A stretch of DNA of 64,000 bases from Cryptosporidium bovis (lineage: Eukaryota > Apicomplexa > Conoidasida > Eucoccidiorida > Cryptosporidiidae), in the NCBI GenBank assembly GCA_009768925.2, contig VHIT02000034.1, forward strand, positions 62,001 through 126,000. Direction: 5' to 3'. A program made the position numbers and the translations under genes. The notes under the pieces are model-generated. The model was not told the origin of the DNA. It worked only from the letters and a program-made list of their open reading frames with translations, and did not search any database. Positions 31,301 through 40,804 of this stretch are shown here, in pieces. The number at the start of each line of letters is the position of its first letter. Position 1 is the stretch's first letter.

Positions 31301-31352
31301 TGGGGATGCAGACGGAGTTGTTATTCTTTGGAGACGGTTTTCAAGGTTCTAA
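25377..31352 (+). CDS. Class XXII-like (MyoF-type) myosin with IQ motifs, Rab-like pseudoGTPase and WD40 tail
   Basis: A 1991-residue single exon; the frame opens at a TTG at 25368, so ATG 25377 is used. Order: SH3-like N-terminus (SLVWIPCQKDVWRQG); motor domain about 90-990 with P-loop GESGAGKTETTKF (208 onward), switch I NNNSSRFGKF (about 275), switch II DIFGFECF (about 608) and actin-binding PHFIRCIKPNSNNS (about 820); about six IQ motifs (998-1140; ASTIIQSVWRMHNCMVMRR first); a coiled coil (about 1145-1210); a region at about 1268-1485 resembling a degenerate Ras/Rab fold; and WD40 repeats (about 1605-1991; ending DADGVVILWRRF). Motor + IQ + WD40 is the apicomplexan class XXII/MyoF plan. 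In Toxoplasma MyoF moves vesicles and positions the apicoplast; Cryptosporidium has no apicoplast, so organelle or vesicle transport is the likelier role. Confidence 0.92.
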   Translation: MKKTVDCLQNDALKSNGEGNNNVKSNKMSRIEGLFSPGSLVWIPCQKDVWRQGVISRMDEEAIYVKVDKTMDDVTLEEIEEEVKFSIPVKEKDKELLEKSLHLRAVEQLSDYGVVTPDDLCELTHLHQPSILHAINSRFDLDKIYTFTGPILIAVNPYRHIKGYYDAEMVEKFRLNESSSIPHVFNIANKAFGNLCLERKSQTILISGESGAGKTETTKFVLQFLTTVGSSNSVNDQTYNVENKDSNKNGGGSFIEEQIIQSNPLLEAFGNSRTLRNNNSSRFGKFIEIWFSNFETKQAESHCQNNKTVFDNGCNNNNRIDSKYRIASAKINTYLLEKVRVCFQQKGERSFHIFYQLFSASKYLRSNETIANRGENKFVYEFPSKETDKILFPLGESQEKTKMQVENTSKTMNKQKMEYIKETLHSSKLEVDLSEIEPTKQFRYIKNEHDLDPKIEKEDLEQFERTLFAIWTMGIPNDELNSIMKVIKAIMFIGNVSFNESSSEAATIDEESMGDLETASNLLSVSKEDLILGLCNKKITLREGEITKSLTKLEAETTRDSISRTLYSYIFNHIVYLVNRQISKERDDIYNDMNNCSSSGRLYCGILDIFGFECFTNNSFEQLCINFANERLQQIFNDYIFKVEQDLYIQENIRWDPIDFPDNGDCVQLLQQTRPLGVFPAIDEECFIPKGSNSGLLNKLIKEYGTGNNRFEIVKKKPDCFVIVHYAGPVPYCVNGFIEKNKDKISQYSKDILCSSNDVWISNLFNENIGCRSEDNKWEKDRDSKTQTVSNSELGILNKKNQTLGASFRIQLGKLISKIQETTPHFIRCIKPNSNNSPDEFDRVSVSEQLKYGGVLQAIQVSRAGYPVRFPHFEFLLDYIILFSPCSGISIPIERNKIEYAERMLIKSLKSSGHSKTGASNLDLEFERRNLIDELLCCLSEAGFISNLSQNNDSKDNKNDGKDHNKHIQGWAVGTTRVFLKIETFRDLEKLRVKVRNTASTIIQSVWRMHNCMVMRRILFRRIVTLQSLWRGKLGRMRYRELLKEKATLEIQRRVRGFLARKRLLELKRCCMLIQNRWRRYLGKKEENEKLYLLRVCKVQATIKMYIQRKQYRCLRKSALKAQKLWRGKVARREFKKLKDEKNEFSQIFAKYQEALDEIQKMKANCSKLEDQLFKALSERNKLKEEKEVLNNELSKVKEAKNFENSTEHVNIHSGERKILNRLLRLSSYPFSKLGLLESIPEVLFPRGEEIKRITEESGGLGTHERQIGLLFAGTSYSGDKDLLSKLLIETRTGEVNKENTLQVFTMELTNIPGARVISEQDFLRPDLGFTEGNVIGVGNSGVRESNIGERWPLNIMSISCIESNEIMTQAENFLTRARVAVLVYDVSNLDSFLRLLGSSTNNTSESGESNINNRNGILYKALKSGCKVILFGNLSNVIYKSAPIQVNVEQVRKLSCEHDVITIESDSISCLIYSIVGILNVRTHKDLVMRDTSKSSLMENKAGINMGEGTGSEIDSGAYDGYLERNSTIRQNSNSSLFSKFNDGIRAFGLRIPRFSTGKQTLEKSEFLLPTLDISEAPDRSLLEKGSGISPVINIKDEQNSSVTHILFCRDVPSEPYIMLLVARKNGVIHAYYCYKTRYEGMDGENSTTSEWSGRVEEAYSRKAHNRAITSLALSPDESEFLSTSIDMTVRRFLTTTGHAISLFSDNSPVLVGSYLPFLPSLFIVSSSKPLLRIVNVDVGVAQKIKTDSTIRALCFDSTGIYCFAACKEGRIYVLLNVAIKSSSRSTETDFRFTDKRGMQVCSRAITNMLYVHGASDYASIRRTYANGAIFCGNTEVSGNNTNNSNSGGGSSSGIGIRGYNSLLPVLVVNAADSSITIIDIRLQAPTGQIDVSNVPHVVLQVRFRISNPHSLMPLRSCFTSVNGLWIASAAEDSSVRVFQLYNESCEKESTVLSGHSAPVISTAVNASSTILASGDADGVVILWRRFSRF

Positions 31353-31516
31353 TTATAATCAAAATGCACAAAAACATGATCATCAATGAAGTGAGTAATT
31401 TAATGAAGTAAAAAAAGATCTCAGAATAATTTTAATTTACTATGATATATACTTAATCATCTACTATACTAAAATTAAATATACTAGTTTAAACATAACT
31501 AAGTTGTCCATTAAGT

Positions 31517-34489
31517 TTAAATTCTGCGATAAATATAAATGTATCCACTCTCTTTTTGCAGTAAATCACTTCCTTTGCACAAACTTATTCTAGAATCATT
31601 AAATTTAAACCACCTAGAGTTTTCACCGACAGTTAACTCGCTACCTTCCTGAATATCACCCTCTTTCAAACATAAACTTCTTTTTAAATAACAAATGTAA
31701 TGCCCGCTATGTACACTGTTTCCCAGATGACATATTACAGCGACCAATTCATATTTGCCCTCTCCATCACTCTCTACATTAAGTTCCCCTAAGCTGTAAC
31801 TCGTATCAGTAAGACTTGCCCCATTTCCCAATACCTCCTCTCCCTTACATTCCTCTCCACCAGACTGGAAATTTTCTACCATTAAAGGATCATCAAATAT
31901 TATTTGAATCGCTCTTTCCACATCACCATTTGATATCTTTAACGCCCGTAATGCAATAATTCTTGAGCAACAGCATATAGCTATAACGTCTTGAACTGTG
32001 TCCTCATTTAAATCATCAAATGAATTCCCTTTGTTAATCTTTGTTTCACTGCATTTGTCGTTGCTTTCTAAAGAAGCCCCAACATTTTCAACATGTGATG
32101 CTAAAGACCCAGAACTTAACTCTAAATTATTTGAATTACAAAGTATCCAATCTATACACGTATTTAAGTCCATCGTTCCCGTATTCTTTACCGCCAATTT
32201 TGCATGATCTTTCGTGAAACCTAGGTCTAAAACTGCTGTTAGCAATGGTTCCGGTATTGTATGTTGCGATTCCCCACATTGCCGCGTCCCGTCTACACCA
32301 GAGCTGTGACATGAAGAGTCGGAATTATCAAATTGAGTATCATCTGGAAATGGGGACTCATTATTATAAAGTGAGTCTGACCTTCTGAGAGGTTCAATGT
32401 CCAGAAATTCTGGTGCCTCGACACTCGCGGTTATTTTTTGTGGTTTCCAGTCATGGGATAAATAAAATCTTTTGATTTGAATGGTGAGATATTTTGGCAT
32501 TGTTTTGAGATAGTTGGTTTTTCCTGCCTTGCCAACGGTATTTGTGCAAGGGGAGAGAAAACTATCAATAATTTCCTCGCTATTCCAATTTCTAAGGAGA
32601 AGATTTAAGTCTATTGGCTTTTGGTTTATAGTTTCATCTTCATTGCTTTCCATACAAAGTTCGTTGGTACATAAAGCATTATTAGTGTTATTAGGTGGTG
32701 AAGAAAGAGTATCACTGCTGATGACATCATTTTGGCTATCCTCATCTTCGATTACATCGGGGCCATCCTGCCTTTGTTTTTTAGATACTCTGTGGGAAGA
32801 TTGAAACTGTTTAATCTCTACTGAGTTGGGAGCGGAATATAGATGACTTGGTATAGATAATGATATAAAGTTGTTATTACTTTTTATAAGTTTTACCTTA
32901 CCAGTTTGTTTGCATTCAAGACGTTCAATATGCGTAAATGAGAAAAGACCTAGAAAGTCCTTTATTGGATCAACAAGTTTATTGTCTTTCTCTATAGAGA
33001 GTTGGAGAAATATTTGAAGTTTTTCACGTAATTTATCTATGAGAAAAGAGAAATATTCTTGGGTATCTTGTTGATGCGAAGAAGAAAATTCAGGATTGCC
33101 GTGAGAAACTGCTTTTTTAAATACAAGAGGAAGGATGTTAACATAATTATAGTCGGTTTCAGTTCCAAAAATCGATTCAATGATATTATCATTTATGTTA
33201 TTTTCTTTGAGCTTGTTTTTGGCATTCTGTACATTCAATATGCAATTATCGATTTTGTACTTTCTGTCAATATAAACATCGTTGGAAACAAGAGCATTTA
33301 TTACTTTTGAAAACTGCACAATAATGTCATTTCTTGGAGTAGATTTTTTAAATAAGTGATTTGAGTATATATCAATAATGTCATCAAAATGCTCAACAAA
33401 CAATTTTTTGACCTCAGGGACACCTGATAAAAATTGTAATATAACATTAATGTAACATGTATTACCGGCATTTTCAATTCCTACAAAATATTGGCGAATT
33501 CCGACTTTTTCGAGTGGGACTAAATACTGTGCAACGCCATTACTGTTGTAACCATTTTCATCAGAGTTCCTAAAATCAAGTTTATTGTTGTGTTCTATTT
33601 GCAGTTCAGTCAGATTTTTTTCAGTTTTTTCCAAAACCCCTACATTAATTCCAAAAGTTGAAAGGTGTTTAGTTAAGTTTGGATCTAAAACCAGGTCATC
33701 TTCATCGGGATCGTAAGAAAACACATCAGCAACCCCAAACTGTGTAATTGTACCTAATTTAACAACAAGTGGTCTCTCAGGATACTCTTTATAGTGAAGG
33801 AGAGCAGCTCCTTCTTCCTTTCCATCAAAACAACCACCACCAATACCATAAAGCTTCCTTCCACATCCAATGTAACCATCTGATAAATTTAACCAAAGGT
33901 TGCTCATTGCACCACATTTTTCACATTTCCAACCACTAGATGGTATTTTCTTTGAGTCATTCGTTTGAAAAAGATTGTTAGCATGTTTGGACATTTTACG
34001 TTCCTCAGACCAAGACGAAACTTCTGAAGAGGAATCTCTTCCCCCAACAATATCGTTATTTGAGTCATATTGTATTATATATTTAAGTTTTTCTTCAAGT
34101 TCAGATGGAATGTTATCATCACCTAGTTCGAAGCACTTCTTCGAGGGCATTTCAACAACTTTATAAGTATATAATTCCTTAATAACATTGCCATCGAAAG
34201 AATAGCCACCTTCCTTTTCAATTGAAATGTTCGTTGGATTTTTAACATTTTCAACATGGAATTCTTTGCTTCCCTGAATATTCAAATACAACCTACAACC
34301 AGTTAAAGATGAATTCCATTCCAAATAGTCTTCGCAATATGCATCTAAATTCTTCAAATTTACGTAGAGACCATTTCTAGAAAAGGCATTCTTAAATGTA
34401 ATCTGGCATTGGGTTTTATATACCGGTTCTCTATTTAATATCTTATTATTAAGATGTACAATATATTCACTGCAAATGCTTCTATCCAT
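31517..34489 (-). CDS. Ubiquitin C-terminal hydrolase, USP5/isopeptidase T type
   Basis: 990 residues from ATG 34489; three further codons upstream begin with TTG. The domain order is that of USP5: a zf-UBP finger (about 190-275; WKCEKCGAMSNLWLNLSDG, C-G, LLHYKE, then TITQFGVADVFSYDPDEDD), USP catalytic Cys box GIENAGNTCYINV (Cys345), two UBA domains inserted in the catalytic domain (LDLGFTKDHAKLAVKNTGTM; RIIALRALKISNGDVERAI), and the His box AVICHLGNSVHSGHYICYLK with the following FNDSRISL Asp. USP5 disassembles free polyubiquitin, with the finger binding the free C-terminus of ubiquitin. Asn- and acid-rich inserts make it longer than human USP5 (about 835-858). It converges on the myosin gene. 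Confidence 0.93.
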   Translation of the reverse strand: MDRSICSEYIVHLNNKILNREPVYKTQCQITFKNAFSRNGLYVNLKNLDAYCEDYLEWNSSLTGCRLYLNIQGSKEFHVENVKNPTNISIEKEGGYSFDGNVIKELYTYKVVEMPSKKCFELGDDNIPSELEEKLKYIIQYDSNNDIVGGRDSSSEVSSWSEERKMSKHANNLFQTNDSKKIPSSGWKCEKCGAMSNLWLNLSDGYIGCGRKLYGIGGGCFDGKEEGAALLHYKEYPERPLVVKLGTITQFGVADVFSYDPDEDDLVLDPNLTKHLSTFGINVGVLEKTEKNLTELQIEHNNKLDFRNSDENGYNSNGVAQYLVPLEKVGIRQYFVGIENAGNTCYINVILQFLSGVPEVKKLFVEHFDDIIDIYSNHLFKKSTPRNDIIVQFSKVINALVSNDVYIDRKYKIDNCILNVQNAKNKLKENNINDNIIESIFGTETDYNYVNILPLVFKKAVSHGNPEFSSSHQQDTQEYFSFLIDKLREKLQIFLQLSIEKDNKLVDPIKDFLGLFSFTHIERLECKQTGKVKLIKSNNNFISLSIPSHLYSAPNSVEIKQFQSSHRVSKKQRQDGPDVIEDEDSQNDVISSDTLSSPPNNTNNALCTNELCMESNEDETINQKPIDLNLLLRNWNSEEIIDSFLSPCTNTVGKAGKTNYLKTMPKYLTIQIKRFYLSHDWKPQKITASVEAPEFLDIEPLRRSDSLYNNESPFPDDTQFDNSDSSCHSSGVDGTRQCGESQHTIPEPLLTAVLDLGFTKDHAKLAVKNTGTMDLNTCIDWILCNSNNLELSSGSLASHVENVGASLESNDKCSETKINKGNSFDDLNEDTVQDVIAICCCSRIIALRALKISNGDVERAIQIIFDDPLMVENFQSGGEECKGEEVLGNGASLTDTSYSLGELNVESDGEGKYELVAVICHLGNSVHSGHYICYLKRSLCLKEGDIQEGSELTVGENSRWFKFNDSRISLCKGSDLLQKESGYIYIYRRI

Positions 34490-36019
34490 ATTTATCAATT
34501 AAACTAAAGCTCAATATACTTAAATGGCACATAAAAACTTGTAGATATACTTTTAATGTGTGAAACTTTTCGTTATATTTGTGGCTCAGATATTTACCTA
34601 ATTTCAATTACAACTTTAACAAAAAAGATTATCCTTTAAGATGGTATTAGCGATTGGAGATGAGTGTGAAAGTGAAGCGAGAAAAGAGATGATATAGATA
34701 AATAATGAGAATAACAATAATAGAGTAATAAGGTAAATAACAAATCAACAGTATTTAAATACGCTATTCAACTTTAACTCTTAAACACCAGTTATATATT
34801 TCCTTGTTACCTGTATCGTTCTAATTAATGATAATATTGAAACCTCCAGTACTAGCTATAAAATTGTTAGAATAAAACAACTTCTATGAGATTAAATAAC
34901 TTAAGATCCTTCCAATATAAACAATTGCCAAGTAAAAATCAGTTATGTAGTGCTACTTAATTAAGAATGGCAATTAGCTTTTTTTTAGTGTCTGAATAAT
35001 GTATCCATATGACAATTACATTGGCCTCAAATCGATACCATTGATTATTTAAAATAAAATCAAACACAAAAAAGGAAAGGTACTTCAGATATTGAACATT
35101 AATTTGCAATTGAGGATATTTTTTGTTGACAGATTTAACACAGTTATAGGTAAATTATTTTTGGAGGGAAAGCAAAAAGAAAGGTCATTATTTATAAGTC
35201 CCCCTTAGATAAATAATGAATCAGAAATATAAATATGGGGGGAAACAACTCAATAAAAGTTATATTGCAATACTAGCTAGCAATTTAAAGCAATTTTGCC
35301 AATTATTATACATAAATCAATGTTTTGTGGACTAGTTTATATACTCGTGTATTCCAAGTCTAATGCTTCCATACACACAAGGCTTAATTTATATTTCAAT
35401 TCAAGGCGGGAAAGACATTACATTAGCAGGCGGCATCACCGGGAAAAGGGGTGGGGTTACATGCTAAATTGTGAGAAGGATCATAAAAAGAATAAAAAAA
35501 GGCAGAAAAAGAAAGAGAAAAAAAGTGAAAGAAAAAAGGTTGGTTGGAGATTGAGTAGCAATAAATAAAATACAATTAAAAAAGCAAGATAAACTTGGTA
35601 TATAAATATCTTTGTATATTAGCATATATGGTGATATATTTTGTGGAGCGTGTATGAATGCAATCGATACAATAAAAATAAATTAGTTAAACGTATATAA
35701 GTTATAAATTCTAATGTAAAGTTGTTGTATTTTATTTAGCAGAGATTATCCTGCAAGCTCTATGAGAGGAAGGCAGCAACAGCAAAGTAAGTTAAACAAG
35801 TCAGTTGAAGGTGTATAGAATTAAAAAAAGGGAGAAAAACGCATTTAACGAAATAATTAATAAAAAAGATAGTGAATAATAAATTAATATTTACGAAATA
35901 AACTAAAACATATGTAACTTGTTCGAAATTATTTTAACTGAGCTTCTTTTTTCTTTATCTTTTAATCCTTTGATTTAGACTATACAAAAGAGGATAGATA
36001 AAGAAAAAAGAGACTTCAA
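34490..36019. other. Divergent intergenic region, 1.5 kb
   Basis: This region lies between USP5 (-) and the DHHC gene (+). GGCGGGAA is at 35405. A short ATG leader with a GTAAGT donor at 35762-35786 might be a 5'UTR exon of the DHHC gene, but no in-frame joining was found. The Lys-rich frame at 35296-35568 is not supported. Confidence 0.5.
35405..35412 (+). promoter_or_regulatory. GGCGGGAA box
   Basis: The octamer sits in the middle of the USP5/DHHC divergent region, 608 bp upstream of the DHHC ATG and 916 bp from USP5. Confidence 0.35.
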
Positions 36020-37054
36020 ATGTCGGGGGTAAATTATTCTGGAAGCAGTTATATGAGTAGGAAGAGAAAGAATGGGGCTTGTTTTCTTATGTTTATTATC
36101 ACAATGATAATAATATTGTATTCATGTTATGTTACGATACTACTAATACCGTTATTTGAGATTGATTATATAGGAACAACAGTATCGGTATCATTTCATA
36201 TGATATTCCTACTATTTATAATGTCATTCTATCAGTGTTCAAATACAGAACCTGGAAGAGTCCCAGCAAAATGGGGTTTTAGAGTGGGAGATGAATCAAA
36301 AAGACGAAGATACTGCAAGGTGTGCCAGGTTTGGAAACCAGACAGAGCACATCATTGTTCAGAATGTGGTAAATGTGTGCTTAACATGGATCATCATTGC
36401 CCTTGGATAAATAATTGTGTTGGATTTTATAATAGAAAATTTTTTATTCAGTTACTTATATATGCTCAACTAACATTATTATTTCTTTTTGTTCAAGGAT
36501 CAATTTTTTTAATAGAACAGTATATAACTCTATGGCCTTATAATAGTGGCATGGATCCTACTCCACTAGGGCGTTCTATAGAGGCTATCAAACTAACTAT
36601 AGTTATAATTATGCTCATCATTGTTACTCCTTTGCTTTTGGCACTATTCCCTTTTTCAAGACTTCACATTGGATTCGTAGTTAGAAACTTAACGACAATT
36701 GAGAGTTTAAGTCCGCAAAGTCCAGAGTACGGCAGATATGATCTGGGTCCAGAAAGGAATATTCAACAGGCCTTTGGATACAATCCATTGCATTGGTTTT
36801 GTCCGTTTAATACAAGATCTTCAAGACCAGTTGGTGATGGTGTTAGATGGCCAATTAAATGCCCTGAAATGGATGACTTGGAAATGGGTCAAATTCCAAT
36901 ATATATTGGTGGCTCCAATAACAATGACAGAGGAAACTATCACCATTCTGACAGTAATGGAAACCCAGTAAACAGTTCTTCTGTTTACACATATAAAAAT
37001 AACAATGACATTTTATCACCTTATTCCAGTAAAGGACTTTATTACCAGATTTAA
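36020..37054 (+). CDS. DHHC-type protein S-acyltransferase (palmitoyltransferase)
   Basis: A 344-residue single exon with ATG at 36020. Two N-terminal membrane spans (FLMFIITMIIILYSCYVTIL; SVSFHMIFLLFIMSFY) are followed by the cytosolic DHHC Cys-rich domain: RRRYCKVCQVWKPDRAHHCS, ECGKCVLNMDHHCPWINNCV with catalytic Cys127, and NRKFFIQLL. Two further membrane spans follow (about 145-170 and 188-215), then a TTxE-like element (RNLTTIESLS) typical of the family and a low-complexity Asn-rich tail. These enzymes attach palmitate to Cys residues of membrane-associated proteins through an acyl-enzyme on the DHHC Cys. Substrates are unknown. Other Cys-rich membrane proteins here, such as the CCCC protein at 41486, are conceivable targets, but that is only a suggestion. 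Confidence 0.94.
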   Translation: MSGVNYSGSSYMSRKRKNGACFLMFIITMIIILYSCYVTILLIPLFEIDYIGTTVSVSFHMIFLLFIMSFYQCSNTEPGRVPAKWGFRVGDESKRRRYCKVCQVWKPDRAHHCSECGKCVLNMDHHCPWINNCVGFYNRKFFIQLLIYAQLTLLFLFVQGSIFLIEQYITLWPYNSGMDPTPLGRSIEAIKLTIVIIMLIIVTPLLLALFPFSRLHIGFVVRNLTTIESLSPQSPEYGRYDLGPERNIQQAFGYNPLHWFCPFNTRSSRPVGDGVRWPIKCPEMDDLEMGQIPIYIGGSNNNDRGNYHHSDSNGNPVNSSSVYTYKNNNDILSPYSSKGLYYQI

Positions 37055-37582
37055 TATTATGGCATTTTCAAATGTATATTTATATATTATTAATTTGTCA
37101 CGTATTCTTGGGTGTTATTACACTATATCTTTTTTTCAACTACAACCTATTTCTATTATATTAAAGGTATCAAGTAGAATGAAACAAAGGTAGATATATA
37201 CAATTTAAACTATTTTATTAAGCTTTTATGTATATATTATGGTTTATATCTGCATTCTTGCGTAGGAATAATAGGTGTTTTTGCACTTTTGAGTTGTGGT
37301 ATTAACAGTCAATAATTGCGACAGAGAATGTTAATCATGTATATCTAGGTAGTTAAATCTATATTTACTATTCTTTAAAAAGTGAGCTCACAAAATGAAC
37401 ACCAATGATTAATATAATAATTTGTTATAGGAATTTATATGTATCCTTTTAAATAAATGTAATAAGTTGTGGTTATACATTAAAAGACAGGAGGGAATAA
37501 TTAATATTCAAATTTGTTTAATCTAGTTTATTGTAGTATTTATCTACACCTCTATTCTGCTATATTTTATATCTAATATATA
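37055..37582. other. Convergent intergenic region
   Basis: These 528 AT-rich bases lie between the 3' ends of the DHHC gene and the membrane-protein gene. I see no gene or notable motif. Confidence 0.5.
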
Positions 37583-39892
37583 TCATGCATAAAGTGACTC
37601 TGTACACTTAGATAGACCGTTTGAAAGGTAGACCAGCATTTCATTGTTCTCCTCAATTCTGCTTCTGAGTTCCTTCAATGATAACTTATAGTCCGTTTCC
37701 TCACTTGGTGAATTATCTTCTATTCTGTTTCTCATTGCTATATTTTGGCATATTAACGAAGGATCTTCGGAAAAGACACATGACTCTATATCATATTTAC
37801 TACTATTATTTTGTGAAGTATTATTATTTAATACTTTAATTTTTGTCCCAATTGAGTTTATTCTCTTTTGTATGCTTAATTTATCTTCGTTGAAGCACTT
37901 TTTATTCTTTTTAGAAAAAAATAACTGACCACCTAGTGACAATAATTCTACTAATATTAAAACAATAAAGAATAAGACAAAAACGCCAATAGTAATACAC
38001 ATACCAACAAAATTTCTATTTTTGACTATATCAATAGGCACATTAATTCTCCTTAATGCTCCATCAACACTAATTAGTAATATGGCCTTGTACTTGTCAG
38101 CATAATAATTGTCTATCACCTCGTGGAAAACTATCAATTTTTCCAACCCCATTATTAATATTTTGTCGACTATATTAATGAAATAATCAAACCTTTTTGC
38201 GATTTTATTAAGATTTAATAATAATGACACCTGTTCAGTTCCATAACTGTTATCTTCATTAGTATTATTTTGACGATTTTCGTCATTGCTTTCATTTATC
38301 TTAACGTGATTATATTCTCTTTCCGTACTTATATTTTCACTCAATAGTAACCTTTCTTCCGTTTTTAACTTAATATCATTGTTAGTTAATGTATTTGATT
38401 CATTTCCCCCCTCAATTGAGGATAAATGATGTTGAATATCAATATTGCTTGTGATACTGTCCTCTGAGGTACTGTTTAATGCATAATTTACATCAATATC
38501 CGCTTCTTTGTCATATATATTGCATTCCCATATAGAAGATAATGAGTTATTTGTACTGTTATTGCTTTGTGCAAATGTGTTACTTAAATCTTCGTTTCTA
38601 CCACAATTATTAATATCGCTAACTCTCTCCCTTTGTTCTTTTTTTAAATAATTAAATATCACTCTATTTTCCTTGTTTTTATTAGTATTTATAATATTTC
38701 TTAATAAAAATTCTTGTCTTAGTTTATCAATTAGCTCGTAGTTCAAACACATATCAAACTCTGACAAACCAATCTCGTCATTATGCGATCCTTTTTTTTC
38801 GTCATTGATTGCATTATTTATATTCATCCTCTCTATAGCCTCTTTGTTTGATATGTTCTTTTTCTTAAATGCGTGATCCTTATATTTTGATGACGACGAT
38901 TTACCATCTTTTTTAGATTTTTTTAATGATTTATCTCTCGTTCTGACAATATTGTTCACCTTTTTATCCTCACCTTCCGTATAATTGCTTCCAGCTTTAA
39001 TATTCCTAAAGTCGTTCTTAGTCGCCTCTTCATGTATTGTTTCCGTCTCATCTGTAACATTTCTCTCCTTAGTTTTGGCACTACCTGAGGTATAAATATC
39101 GTTATTTGAAAACTTCTCAATTTTTAAATCGTTGAATGCCTCCACATTATCTGTATTTGTTTCATTCGCATATTCATGTATTTCGCTGATATTAATTGAA
39201 TCTTCATTTAACATTTCCATTGTTCCTAATGAATTTGTTTTATTGTTTAAATAGGATTCATTTTCCTCGCTCATTACAAAATACTCGCTCTCAATTTCAA
39301 CTTGGCTTTCATTATCAAGTTTTTCATCTAACTCTCTTCCTTCATCAGATCCTTTTGAAATGTTATTATTGAAGTTATTTTCCGAAGTGTATTCAACATC
39401 ATACTCTTCCGAATAATAGTAGTAATTTTCACTATTGGCATTATTGGTATTATCATCATTATTTACAATTTGTTGGTCATTTTTATCACTATCTTCATAT
39501 ACTCCAGTATTCATAAAGTTTACATGCATGTCAGAATTATAGTCGTTAGATGGGGAAATTCCAAATGGAAGATTTTCCTCCAGTTCGTCAACTATATTTG
39601 AATAGTTGTCGAATCCACCGACTGTTTTTTCCACATATTCTTGTACTAATTCAATGTTTTCTGACTACAATTTGAAAATAATATCGCAATTTAGATAAAA
39701 CATTAATTGATAATTGTTTCATATTTACAAGTAAATAGATGTGCCATTGATATTTATTAATGTAATTAGAGATTGTTGTAAGTGAAGGAGTCAAAATATA
39801 ACACATAAAAACAGCGAATGTTTTTCACCTACCTGAGACTTATTCACAGAATTAATAATAATTAATATCAACAAATGGTAGTTCCAAAACAT
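37583..39892 (-). CDS. Type I membrane protein, acidic/Asn-rich, signal peptide in separate exon
   Basis: The long frame (37583-39664) has no upstream ATG and starts exactly at a TTGTAG acceptor. A 168-nt intron with a GTAGGT donor joins it in phase 0 to a 60-nt exon at 39833-39892 encoding MFWNYHLLILIIINSVNKSQ, a signal peptide. The joined product is 713 residues. Residues about 30-540 are acidic and Asn-rich with a Lys/Ser patch (KSLKKSKKDGKSSSSKYKDH). A single membrane span follows at about 570-592 (GMCITIGVFVLFFIVLILVE), and a cytosolic tail of about 120 residues contains Cys and coiled-coil-like ends (LKELRSRIEENNEMLVYL). I do not recognise the family. Topology (lumenal acidic domain, cytosolic tail) is inferred. 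Confidence 0.75.
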
Positions 39893-40804
39893 TTTACACC
39901 TCTTCCCTCTTATCTGCAACAGAAGGGGAAAGTGTAATGTCGTCTCCTGTTTGGTTTATGTTAAGACAAATAGATACACCTATTTGCAAAGTTCCTGTTA
40001 CAGTTGTGGAAAAATAGGTTGATGTATTAGTTTAATGTATATATTATGTATTTTTATTCCGAGGTTGGTGAAAAAAAGAAACCATTCCTTTCGTATTTTC
40101 CCTTATTGTGGGAGGACAATAGGCGCTTGTATATATTTTAATTGCATGGCCCTTTAAATGCATAGGTGTAACAAGCGTTGTGGGAAAGACCTAAAAAACG
40201 GAATAAATAAAAACATAAGTTAAGGTTCCGCAGGTACAACACCTTTTATTTATCATGTACATAACATTCTCCAGCTATTCATTCACGATTTCGTGTTTGT
40301 TCTGAAGTGTAAAAGATCAACCCAAAGGCGGGAAACCTGCATTATAACAATTGAATATTGAATATTTAAATGTATATTTGCTTACCTAGTAATAAATTAA
40401 CTACTAGAATAAATGGTTGAAAAGGCATAAAATATTTCGTATGCATATTTTCAGAAGGATAAAGAATATATGTGTTTGAGATAAATACATTGTAACAAAG
40501 TAGATAATTGTATTTTAGTTTTGTTTAGTATATCTGAGAGTATCCAAATATAAAGAGTAAAGTTACAGAAATAAGGCCATTTCTATACATTTTTCACTTT
40601 ACTTTGCCTAATATAAGTACATGCATATAAAAATAGTTGCATAAAGCTAAAATAAGGCGTAAACTTATAGAAAATCGAGTGCAATACTTTTTATTGTGTC
40701 TAGAAGAATCAATATAACGTTTATTTTCCCTCTTACATCAAATTAATTAACTTTTTTTTGTGGGGTGTTTAGTTGGTATATTTTGTTAATAATTGAAATA
40801 TAGG
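39893..40804. other. Divergent intergenic region
   Basis: This 912-bp region lies between the membrane-protein gene (-) and the CBM20 gene (+). GGCGGGAA is at 40327. An exon-like piece on the minus strand at 40386-40427 (ATG to a GTAAGC donor) was tested and finds no open continuation. Confidence 0.5.
40327..40334 (+). promoter_or_regulatory. GGCGGGAA box
   Basis: It lies 471 bp upstream of the CBM20 gene ATG and 435 bp from the divergent membrane-protein ATG. Confidence 0.4.

Noticed and set aside
35296-35568. 90-codon frame ending in a Lys-rich run
   Set aside because: The Lys run reflects AAA/AAG-rich intergenic DNA. No start context, homologue or neighbouring exon.
40386-40427. Exon-like piece on the minus strand: ATG, hydrophobic codons, GTAAGC donor
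   Set aside because: All plausible acceptors downstream (about 40337, 40285, 40270) run into stops, so no protein can be built.
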